A DNA stretch of 64,000 nucleotides, from positions 30,506,001 to 30,570,000 of the forward strand of contig NC_079884.1 of NCBI RefSeq assembly GCF_029227915.1. Direction: 5' to 3'. Under the pieces are notes generated by a model, which was not told where the DNA came from, made no database searches, and saw only the letters and a program-made list of their open reading frames with translations. Positions 21,711-32,055 of this stretch are shown piece after piece. Position numbers and translations under genes: made by a program. The DNA comes from Hydractinia symbiolongicarpus (taxonomy: Eukaryota; Cnidaria; Hydrozoa; Anthoathecata; Hydractiniidae). The first letter of the stretch is position 1. Every line of letters begins with the position of its first letter.

Positions 21711-23332
21711 GATGAGACGCTGAATAAAAGAAGTTTAAATGACGGCAAACGAAAACCCGCCATTTCCCGTAAACCCCGGACACGGCCCGTATAGTCGAAA
21801 GTATACAAAGAAAGTACCCAGGGAGTAAACTCATTTCCCGAACGATTTTTTAAATTATTATTTCACCACTAAAACCCATGAGACATGTAGTTTTTAAAAA
21901 TGTTTTCATTTTTGATGAGACGCTGAATAAAGGAAGTTTAATCGCCGGTAAACGAAAACCCGCGATTTCCCGTAAATCCCGGACTCAGCCCGTATAGTCA
22001 AAAGTATACAAAGAAAGTACCCAGGGAGGAAACTCATTTCCCGAACGATTTTTTAAATTAATTTTGCACCACTAAAACGTATGAGACTTGTAGTTTTCAG
22101 AAATGTTTTCATTTTTGATGAGACATTTAATGAAAGTGGTTTAATCGCCGGCAAACGAAAACCCGCGATTTCCCGTAAATCCCGGGCTTGGCTCGTATAG
22201 TCGAATGTATACAAAGAAAGTACCCAGGGAGTAAACTCATTTCCCGAACGATTTTTTAAATTATTTTTTCACCACTAAAACGCATAAGATTTGTAGTTTT
22301 TAAAAATGTTTTCATTTTTGATGAGACGCTAAATGAAAGGGGTTTAATCGCCGGCAAAGAAAACCCGCGATTTCCCGTAAATCCCGGGCTTGGCCCGTAT
22401 AGTCGAATGTTTACAAAGAAAGTACCCAGGGAGTAAACTCATTTCCCGAACGATTTTTTAAATTATTTTTTCACCACTAAAACGCATGAGACTTGTAGTT
22501 TTCAAAAATGTTTTCATTTTTGATGAGACATTTAATGAAAGTGGTTTAATCGCCGGCAAACGAAAACCCGCGATTTCCCGTAAATCCCGGGCTTGGCTCG
22601 TATAGTCGAATGTATACAAAGAAAGTACCCAGGGAGTAAACTCATTTCCCTAACGATTTTTTAAATTATTATTTCACCACTAAAACCCATGAGACTTGTA
22701 GTTTTTAAAAATGTTTTCATTTTTGATGAGACACTGAATAAAGGAAGTTTAATCGCCGGTAAACGAAAACCCGCGATTTCCCGTCAATCCCGGACTCAGC
22801 CCGTATAGTCAAAAGTATACAAAGAAAGTACCCAGGGAGTAAACTCATTTCCCGAACGATTTTTTAAATTATTTTTTCACCACTAAAACGCATGAGACTT
22901 GTAGTTTTCAAAAATGTTTTCATTTTTGATGAGACATTTAATGAAAGTGGTTTAATCGCCGGCAAACGAAAACCCGCGATTTCCCGTAAATCCCGGGCTT
23001 GGCTCGTATAGTCGAATGTATACAAAGAGAGTACCCAGGGAGTAAACTCATTTCCCGAACGATTTTTTAAATTATTTTTTCACCACTAAAACGCATGAGA
23101 CTTGTAGTTTTCAAAAATGTTTTCATTTTTGATGAGACGCTAAATGAAAGGGGTTTAATCGCCGGCAAAGAAAACCCGCGATTTCCCGTAAATCCCGGGC
23201 TTGGCCCGTATAGTCGAATGTATACAAAGAAAGTACCCAGGGAGTAAACTCATTTCCCGAACGATTTTTTAAATTATTTTTTCACCACTGAAACGCATGA
23301 GGCTTGTAGTTTTTAAAAATGTTTTCATTTTT
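21711..23332 (+). repeat. Octamer HOR unit C (1622 bp, M1 in place of M3)
   Basis: Order: 21711 M6, 21914 M5, 22117 M1, 22320 M2s, 22522 M1, 22725 M5, 22928 M1, 23131 M2s. The first half matches unit B at +1824 and the second half matches 17454-18264 at +5068, so the unit is a recombinant. The switch is near the 22320/22522 boundary, where an M1 replaces the expected M3. Confidence 0.86.
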
Positions 23333-24954
23333 GATGAGACGCTGAATAAAAGAAGTTTAATCGACGGCAAACGAAAACCCGCCATTTCCCGTGAACCCCG
23401 GACACGGCCCGTATAGTCAAAAGTATACAAAGAAAGTACCCAGGGAGTAAACTCATTTCCCGAACGATTTTTTAAGATATTATTTCACCACTAAAACCCA
23501 TGAGACATGTAGTTTTTAAAAATGTTTTCATTTTTGATGAGACGCTGAATAAAGGAAGTTTAATCGCCGGTAAACGAAAACCCGCGATTTCCCGTAAATC
23601 CCGGACTCAGCCCGTATAGTCAAAAGTATACAAAGAAAGTACCCAGGGAGTAAACTCATTTCCCGAACGATTTTTTAAATTAATTTTTCACCACTAAAAC
23701 GCATGAGATTTGTAGCTTTCAGAAATGTTTTCATTTTTGATGAGACATTTAATGAAAGTGGTTTAATCGCCGGCAAACGAAAACCCGCGATTTCCCGTAA
23801 ATCCCGGGCTTGGCTCGTATAGTCGAATGTATACAAAGAAAGTACCCAGGGAGTAAACTCATTTCCCGAACGATTTTTCAAATTATTTTTTCACCACTAA
23901 AACGCATGAGATTTGTAGTTTTTAAAAATGTTTTCATTTTTGATGAGACGCTAAATGAAAGGGGTTTAATCGCCGGCAAAGAAAACCCGCGATTTCCCGT
24001 AAATCCCGGGCTTGGCACGTATAGTCGAATGTTTACAAAGAAAGTACCCAGGGAGTAAACTCATTTCCCAAACGATTTTTTAAATTATTATGTCACCACT
24101 AAAACGCATGAGACTTGTAGTTTTCAAAAGTGTTTTCATTTTTGATGAGACGCTGAATAAAAGAGGTTTAATCGCCGGCAAACGAAAACCCGCGATTTCC
24201 CGTAAATCCCTGACTCGGCCCGTATAGTCAAAAGTATACAAAGAAAGTACCCAGGGAGTAAACTCATTTCCCTAACGATTTTTTAAATTATTATTTCACC
24301 ACTAAAACCCATGAGTCTTGTAGTTTTTAAAAATGTTTTCATTTTTGATGAGACACTGAATAAAGGAAGTTTAATCGCCGGTAAACGAAAACCCGCGATT
24401 TCCCGTAAATCCCGGACTCAGCCCGTATAGTCAAAAGTATACAAAGAAAGTACCCAGGGAGTAAACTCATTTCCCGAACGATTTTTTAAATTATTTTTTC
24501 ACCACTAAAACGCATGAGACTTGTAGTTTTCAAAAATGTTTTCATTTTTGATGAGACATTTAATGAAAGTGGTTTAATCGCCGGCAAACGAAAACCCGCG
24601 ATTTCCCGTAAATCCCGGGCTTGGCTCGTATAGTCGAATGTATACAAAGAAAGTACCCAGGGAGTAAACTCATTTCCCGAACGATTTTTTAAATTATTTT
24701 TTCACCACTAAAACGCATGAGACTTGTAGTTTTCAAAAATGTTTTCATTTTTGATGAGACGCTAAATGAAAGGGGTTTAATCGCCGGCAAAGAAAATCCG
24801 CGATTTCCCGTAAATCCCGGGCTTGGCCCGTATAGTCGAATGTATACAAAGAAAGTATCCAGGGAGTAAACTCATTTCCCGAACGATTTTTTAAATTATT
24901 TTTTCACCACTGAAACGCATGAGGCTTGTAGTTTTTAAAAATGTTTTCATTTTT
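23333..24954 (+). repeat. Octamer HOR unit D (1622 bp)
   Basis: Order: 23333 M6, 23536 M5, 23739 M1, 23942 M2s, 24144 M3, 24347 M5, 24550 M1, 24753 M2s. Near-identical to unit A at +5068, including TTTTTAAGATATTA near 23470 and AATCCCTGACTCGG near 24206. Small differences exist, for example ACCCATAAGAC in A near 18428 against ACCCATGAGAC here, and GGCACG near 24014 where A has GGCCCG. Confidence 0.88.
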
Positions 24955-26170
24955 GATGAGACGCTGAATAAAAGAAGTTTAAATGACGGCAAACGAAAAC
25001 CCGCCATTTCCCGTAAACCCCGGACACGGCCCGTATAGTCGAAAGTATACAAAGAAAGTACCCAGGGAGTAAACTCATTTCCCGAACGATTTTTTAAATT
25101 ATTATTTCACCACTAAAACCCATGAGACATGTAGTTTTTAAAAATGTTTTCATTTTTGATGAGACGCTGAATAAAGGAAGTTTAATCGCCGGTAAACGAA
25201 AACCCGCGATTTCCCGTAAATCCCGGACTCAGCCCGTATAGTCAAAAGTATACAAAGAAAGTACCCAGGGAGGAAACTCATTTCCCGAACGATTTTTTAA
25301 ATTAATTTTGCACCACTAAAACGTATGAGACTTGTAGTTTTCAGAAATGTTTTCATTTTTGATGAGACATTTAATGAAAGTGGTTTAATCGCCGGCAAAC
25401 GAAAACCCGCGATTTCCCGTAAATCCCGGGCTTGGCTCGTATAGTCGAATGTATACAAAGAAAGTACCCGGGGAGTAAACTCATTTCCCGAACGATTTTT
25501 TAAATTATTTTTTCACCACTAAAACGCATAAGATTTGTAGTTTTTAAAAATGTTTTCATTTTTGATGAGACGCTAAATGAAAGGGGTTTAATCGCCGGCA
25601 AAGAAAACCCGCGATTTCCCGTAAATCCCGGGCTTGGCCCGTATAGTCGAATGTTTACAAAGAAAGTACCCAGGGAGTAAACTCATTTCCCGAACGATTT
25701 TTTAAATTATTTTTTCACCACTAAAACGCATGAGACTTGTAGTTTTCAAAAATGTTTTCATTTTTGATGAGACATTTAATGAAAGTGGTTTAATCGCCGG
25801 CAAACGAAAACCCGCGATTTCCCGTAAATCCCGGGCTTGGCTCGTATAGTCGAATGTATACAAAGAAAGTACCCAGGGAGTAAACTCATTTCCCGAACGA
25901 TTTTTTAAATTATTTTTTCACCACTAAAACGCATGAGACTTGTAGTTTTCAAAAATGTTTTCATTTTTGATGAGACGCTAAATGAAAGGGGTTTAATCGC
26001 CGGCAAAGAAAACCCGCGATTTCCCGTAAATCCCGGGCTTGGCCCGTATAGTCGAATGTATACAAAGAAAGTATCCAGGGAGTAAACTCATTTCCCGAAC
26101 GATTTTTCTAATTATTTTTTCACCACTGAAACGCATGAGGCTTGTACTTTTTAAAAATGTTTTCATTTTT
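24955..26170 (+). repeat. Octamer-derived 6-mer (1216 bp)
   Basis: Order: 24955 M6, 25158 M5, 25361 M1, 25564 M2s, 25766 M1, 25969 M2s. It matches the 19887 unit at +5068 until about 25729, then changes to CGCATGAGACTTG with TCAAAAATG and a second M1-M2s pair. Two monomers (M3 M5) are missing relative to the octamer. Confidence 0.84.
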
Positions 26171-26982
26171 GATGAGACGCTGAATAAAAGAAGTTTAATC
26201 GACGGCAAACGAAAACCCGCCATTTCCCGTAAACCCCGGACACGGCCCGTATAGTCAAAAGTATACAAAGAAAGTACCCAGGGAGTAAACTCATTTCCCG
26301 AACGATTTTTTAAATTATTATTTCACCACTAAAACCCATGAGACATGTAGTTTTTAAAAATGTTTTTATTTTTGATGAGACGCTGAATAAAGGAAGTTTA
26401 ATCGCCGGTAAACGAAAACCCGCGATTTCCCGTAAATCCCGGACTCAGCCCGTATAGTCAAAAGTATACAAAGAAAGTACCCAGGGAGTAAACTCACTTC
26501 CCGAACGATTTTTTAAATTAATTTTTCACCACTAAAACGTATGAGACTTGTAGTTTTCAGAAATGTTTTCATTTTTGATGAGACATTTAATGAAAGTGGT
26601 TTAATCGCCGGCAAACGAAAACACGAGATTTCCCGTAAATCCCGGGCTTGGCTCGTATAGTCGAATGTATACAAAGAAAGTACCCAGGGAGTAAACTCAT
26701 TTCCCGAACGATTTTTTAAATTATTTTTTCACCACTAAAACGCATGAGACTTGTAGTTTTGAAAAATGTTTTCATTTTTGATGAGACGCTAAATGAAAGG
26801 GGTTTAATCGCCGGCAAACGAAAACCCGCGATTTGCCGTAAATCCCGGGCTTGGCCCGTATAGTCGTATGTATACAAAGAAAGTACCCTGTGAGTAAACT
26901 CATTTCCAAAACGATTTTTTAAATTATCTTTTCACCACTAAAACGCATGAGACTTGTAGTTTTTAAAAATGTTTTCATTTTT
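26171..26982 (+). repeat. Octamer-derived 4-mer (812 bp)
   Basis: Order: 26171 M6, 26374 M5, 26577 M1, 26780 M2 (full-length, with CAAACG and ATTTGCCG). This is half of the octamer. The M2 ends with CCCTGTGAG, CCAAAACG and TTATCTTTTC, the pre-M6 marker of the 9-14 kb region, so the next monomers rejoin that older lineage. Confidence 0.82.
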
Positions 26983-29619
26983 GATGAGACGCTGAATAAA
27001 AGAAGTTTAATCGACGGCAAACGAAAACCCGCCATTTCCCGTAAACCCCGGACACGGCCGGTATAGTCAAAAGTATACAAAGAAAGTACCCAGGGAGTAA
27101 ACTCATTTCCCGAACGATTTTTTAAATTATTATTTCACCACTAAAACCCATGAGACATGTAGTTTTTAAAAATGTTTTCATTTTTGATGAGACGCTGAAT
27201 AAAGGAAGTTTATTCGCCGGTAAACGAAAACCCGCGACTTCCCGTAAATCCCGGACTGAGCCCGTATAGTCAAAAGTATACAAAGAAAGTACCCAGGGAG
27301 TAAACTCATTTCCCGAACGTTTTTTTAAATTAATTTTTCACCACTAAAACGTATGAGACTTGTAGTTTTCAGAAATGTTTTCATTTTTGATGAGACATTT
27401 AATGAAAGTGGTTTAATCGCCGGCAAACGAAAACCCGCGATTTCCCGTAAATCCCGGGCTTGGCTCGTATAGTCGAATGTATTCAAAGAAAGTACCCAGG
27501 GAGTAAACTCATTTCCCGAACGATTTTTTAAATTATTTTTTCACCACTAAAACGCATGAGGCTTGTAGTTTTTAAAAATGTTTTCATTTTTGATGAGACG
27601 CTGAATAAAAGAAGTTTAATCGACGGCAAACGAAAACCCGCCATTTCCCGTAAACCCCGGACACGGCCCGTATAGTCAAAAGTATACAAAGAAAGTACCC
27701 AGGGAGTAAACTCATTTCCCGAACGATTTTTTAAATTATTTTTTCACCACTAAAACGCATGAGATTTGTAGTTTTTAAAAATGTTTTCATTTTTTATGAG
27801 ACACTGAATAAAGGAAGTTTAATCGCCGGTAAACGAAAACCTGCAATTTCCCGTAAATCCCGGACTCAGCCCGTATAGTCAAAAGTATACAAAGAAAGTA
27901 CCCAGGGAGTAAACTCATTTCCCGAACGATTTTTTAAATTATTTTTTCACCACTAAAACGCATGAGACTTGTAGTTTTCAAAAATGTTTTCATTTTTGAT
28001 GAGACGCTAAATGAAAGGGGTTTAATCGCCGGCAAAGAAAACCCGGCATTTCCCGTAAATCCCGGGCTTGGCTCGTATAGTCGAATGTATACAAAGAAAG
28101 TACCCAGGGAGTAAACTCATTTCCCGAAAGATTTTTTAAATTATTTTTTCACCACTAAAACGCATGAGACTTGTAGTTTTGAAAAATGTTTTCATTTTTG
28201 ATGAGACGCTAAATGAAAGGGGTTTAATCGCCGGCAAAGAAAACCCGCGATTTGCCGTAAATCCCGGGCTTGGCCCGTATACTCGAATGTATACAAAGAA
28301 AGTACCCAGGGAGTAAACTCATTTCCCAAACGATTTTTTAAATTATTATGTCACCACTAAAACGCATGAGACTTGTAGTTTTCAAAAGTGTTTTCATTTT
28401 TGATGAGACGCTGAGTAAAAGAGGTTTAATCGCCGGCAAACCAAAACCCGCAATTTTCCGTAAATCCCGGACTCAGCCCGTATAGTCAAATGTATACAAA
28501 GAAAGTACCCAGGGAGTAAATTCATTTCCCGAACGATTTTTTAAATTATTTTTTCACCACTAAAACGTAAGAGACTTGTAGTTTTCAGAAATGTTTTCAT
28601 TTTTGATGAGACTCTGAATAAAAGAAGTTTAATCGCCGGTAAACGAAAACCCGCGATTTCCCGTAAATCCCGGACTCGGCCCGTATAGTCAAAAGTATAC
28701 AAAGAAAGTACCCAGGGAGTAAACTCATTTCCCGAACGATTTTTTAAATTATTTTTTCACCACTAAAACGTATGAGACTTGTAGTTTTTAGAAATGTTTT
28801 TATTTTTGATGAGAGGCTTAATGAATGTGGTTTAATCGCCGGCAAACGAAAACCCGCGCTTTCCCGTAAACCCCGGGCTTCGCCCGTATAGTCGAATGTA
28901 TACAAAGAAAGTACCCTGTGTGTAAACTCATTTCCAAAACGATTTTTTAAATTATATTTTCACCACTAAAACGCATGAGACTTGTAGTTTTTAAAAATGT
29001 TTTCATTTTTAATGAGACGCTGAATAAAAGAAGTTTAATCGACGGTAAACGAAAACCCGCGATTTCCCGTAAATCCCGGACTCAGCCCGTATAGTCAAAA
29101 GTATACAAAGAAAGTACCCAGGGAGTAAACTCATTTCCCGAACGATTTTTTAAATTATTTTTTCACCACTAAAACGTATGAGACTTGTAGTTTTTAGAAA
29201 TGTTTTTATTTTTGATGAGAGGCTTAATGAATGTGGTTTAATCGCCGGCAAACGAAAACCCGCGCTTTCCCGTAAATCCCGGGCTTGGCTCGTATAGTCG
29301 AATGTATACAAAGAAAGTACCCAGGGAGTAAACTCATTTCCCGAACGATTTTTTAAATTATTTTTTCACCACTAAAACGCATGAGACTTGTAGTTTTCAA
29401 AAATGTTTTCATTTTTGATGAGACGCTAAATGAAAGGGGTTTAATCGCCGGCAAACGAAAACCCGCGCTTTCCCGTAAACCCCGGACTCGGCCTGTATAG
29501 TCGAATGTATACAAAGAAAGTACCCAGGGAGTAAACTCATTTCCCGAACGATTTTTTAAATTATTATGTCACCACTAAAACGCATGAGACTTGTAGTTTT
29601 CAAAAGTGTTTTCATTTTT
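26983..29619 (+). repeat. Mosaic zone with hybrid monomers
   Basis: Order: 26983 M6, 27186 M5, 27389 M1, 27592 M6, 27795 M5, 27998 M2s, 28200 M2s, 28402 M3, 28605 M6-like head with M5 centre, 28808 M4, 29011 M6 head with M5 centre and tail, 29214 M4, 29417 M2 with CCCGCGCTTTCCC. I find no HOR period longer than two monomers here (28808 and 29214 share TATTTTTGATGAGAGG and CCCGCGCTTTCCC). The zone separates the M4-free octamer region from the M4-rich 29.6-37 kb region. Private changes include TTTTTTATGAG near 27788. Confidence 0.78.
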
Positions 29620-30025
29620 GATGAGACGCTGAATAAAAGAGGTTTAATCGCCGGCAAACGAAAACCCGCGATTTCCCGTAAATCCCGGACTCGGCCCGTA
29701 TAGTCAAAAGTATACAAAGAAAGTACCCAGGGAGTAAACTCATTTCCCGAACGATTTTTTAAATTATTTTTTCACCACTAAAACGTATGAGACTTTTAGT
29801 TTTCAGAAATGTTTTCATTTTTGATGAGAGGCTTAATGAATGTGGTTTAATCGCCGGCAAACGAAAACCCGCGACTTCCCGTAAACCCCGGACTCGGCCC
29901 GTATAGTCAAAAGTATACAAAGAAAGTACCCAGGGAGTAAACTCATTTCCCGAACGATTTTTTAAATTATTATTTCACCACTAAAACCCATGAGACGTGT
30001 AGTTTTTAAAAATGTTTTCATTTTT

Positions 30026-30228
30026 GATGAGACGCTGAATAAAGGAAGTTTAATCGCCGGTAAACGAAAACCCGCGATTTCCCGTAAATCCCGGACTCAG
30101 CCCGTATAGTCAAAAGTATACAAAGAAAGTACCCAGGGAGTAAACTCATTTCCCGAACGATTTTTTAAATTATTTTTTCACCACTAAAACGTATGAGACT
30201 TGTAGTTTTTAGAAATGTTTTCATTTTT
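30026..30228 (+). repeat. Monomer class M5 (representative)
   Basis: M5 begins GACGCTGAATAAAGGAAG, has GGTAAACG where the other classes have GGCAAACG, and the tail GGACTCAGCCCG. The stretch leading into it usually carries TTATTATTTC and ACCCATGAGAC. It follows M6, M4, M3 or M1 and most often precedes M1. M5 is the class found in tandem duplication at 33273/33476 and at 58836/59039. Confidence 0.84.
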
Positions 30229-30634
30229 GATGAGACATTTAATGAAAGTGGTTTAATCGCCGGCAAATGAAAACCCGCGATTTCCCGTAAATCCCGGGCT
30301 TGGCTCGTATAGTCGAATGTATACAAAGAAAGTACCCAGGGAGTAAATCCATTTCCCGAACGATTTTTTAAATTATTTTTTCACCACTAAAACGCATGAG
30401 ACTTGTAGTTTTCAAAAATGTTTTCATTTTTGATGAGACGCTGAGTAAAAGAGGTTTAATCGCCGAAAAACGAAAACCCGCGATTTCCCGTAAATTCCAG
30501 ACTCGGCCCGTATAGTCAAAAGTATACAAAGAAAGTACCCAGGAAGTAAACTCATTTCCCGAACGATTTTTTAAATTATTTTTTCACCACTAAAACGTAT
30601 GAGACTTGTAGTTTTCAGAAATGTTTTCATTTTT

Positions 30635-30837
30635 GATGAGAGGCTTAATGAATGTGGTTTAATCGCCGGCAAACGAAAACCCGCGATTTCCCGTAAATCC
30701 CGGACTCGGCCCGTATAGTCAAAAGTATACAAAGAAAGTACCCAGGGAGTAAACTCATTTCCCGAACGATTTTTTAAATTATTTTTTCACCACTAAAACG
30801 TATGAGACTTGTAGTTTTTAGAAATGTTTTTATTTTT
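30635..30837 (+). repeat. Monomer class M4 (representative)
   Basis: M4 begins GAGGCTTAATGAATGTGG, the only class with GAGAGG instead of GAGAC after GAT. Its tail varies: GGACTCGGCCCG here and GGGCTTGGCTCG in the 32056 and 34084 copies. It follows M3 in most of its occurrences. M4 is absent from about 13.8 to 28.8 kb and from about 43.4 to 53.8 kb, so its distribution separates HOR regimes. Confidence 0.83.
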
Positions 30838-31040
30838 GATGAGAGGCTTAATGAATGTGGTTTAATCGCCGGCAAACGAAAACCCGCGCTTTCCCGTAAA
30901 CCCCGGACTCGGCCTGTATAGTCGAATGTATACAAAGAAAGTACCCAGGGAGTAAACTCATTTCCCGAACGATTTTTTAAATTATTATGTCACCACTAAA
31001 ACGCATGAGACTTGTAGTTTTCAAAAGTGTTTTCATTTTT

Positions 31041-32055
31041 GATGAGACGCTGAATAAAAGAGGTTTAATCGCCGGCAAACGAAAACCCGCGATTTCCCGT
31101 AAATCCCGGACTCGGCCCGTATAGTCAAAAGTATACAAAGAAAGTACCCAGGGAGTAAACTCATTTCCCGAACGATTTTTTAAATTATTTTTTCACCACT
31201 AAAACGTATGAGACTTTTAGTTTTCAGAAATGTTTTCATTTTTGATGAGAGGCTTAATGAATGTGGTTTAATCGCCGGCAAACGAAAACCCGCGACTTCC
31301 CGTAAACCCCGGACTCGGCCCGTATAGTCAAAAGTATACAAAGAAAGTACCCAGGGAGTAAACTCATTTCCCGAACGATTTTTTAAATTATTATTTCACC
31401 ACTAAAACCCATGAGACGTGTAGTTTTTAAAAATGTTTTCATTTTTGATGAGACGCTGAATAAAGGAAGTTTAATCGCCGGTAAACGAAAACCCGCGATT
31501 TCCCGTAAATCCCGGACTCAGCCCGTATAGTCAAAAGTATACAAAGAAAGTACCCAGGGAGTAAACTCATTTCCCGAACGATTTTTTAAATTATTTTTTC
31601 ACCACTAAAACGTATGAGACTTGTAGTTTTTAGAAATGTTTTCATTTTTGATGAGACATTTAATGAAAGTGGTTTAATCGCCGGCAAATGAAAACCCGCG
31701 ATTTCCCGTAAATCCCGGGCTTGGCTCGTATAGTCGAATGTATACAAAGAAAGTACCCAGGGAGTAAATCCATTTCCCGAACGATTTTTTAAATTATTTT
31801 TTCACCACTAAAACGCATGAGACTTGTAGTTTTCAAAAATGTTTTCATTTTTGATGAGACGCTGAGTAAAAGAGGTTTAATCGCCGAAAAACGAAAACCC
31901 GCGATTTCCCGTAAATTCCAGACTCGGCCCGTATAGTCAAAAGTATACAAAGAAAGTACCCAGGGAGTAAACTCATTTCCCGAACGATTTTTTAAATTAT
32001 TTTTTCACCACTAAAACGTATGAGACTTGTAGTTTTCAGAAATGTTTTCATTTTT
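31041..32055 (+). repeat. 7-mer HOR unit, copy 2 (five monomers)
   Basis: Order: 31041 M3, 31244 M4, 31447 M5, 31650 M1, 31853 M3. All four tags of copy 1 are present at +1421. The match continues into the M4 at 32056 and stops near 32115, where that M4 takes a GGGCTTGGCTCG tail and becomes the first monomer of the next HOR. Confidence 0.86.

Larger units (their letters stand above)
29620..31040 (+). repeat. 7-mer HOR unit, copy 1 (1421 bp)
   Basis: Order: 29620 M3, 29823 M4, 30026 M5, 30229 M1, 30432 M3, 30635 M4, 30838 M4. Tags repeated 1421 bp later: GAGACTTTTAGTTTTC (29791 in 29789-29804; next at 31212), GTAAATCCATTTCCC, AATCGCCGAAAAACG and AAATTCCAGACTCGG. The duplicated stretch seems to start about 29440, in the preceding M2. 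Confidence 0.86.

Noticed and set aside
23810-24058. Plus-strand open frames overlapping the minus-strand ones (23810-24058, 26039-26254, 42684-42932)
   Set aside because: Same cause: they depend on single-base variants that remove a stop codon in one monomer (for example TTTTTCAAATT at 23.88 kb), have no homology I recognise and overlap the opposite-strand open frames.
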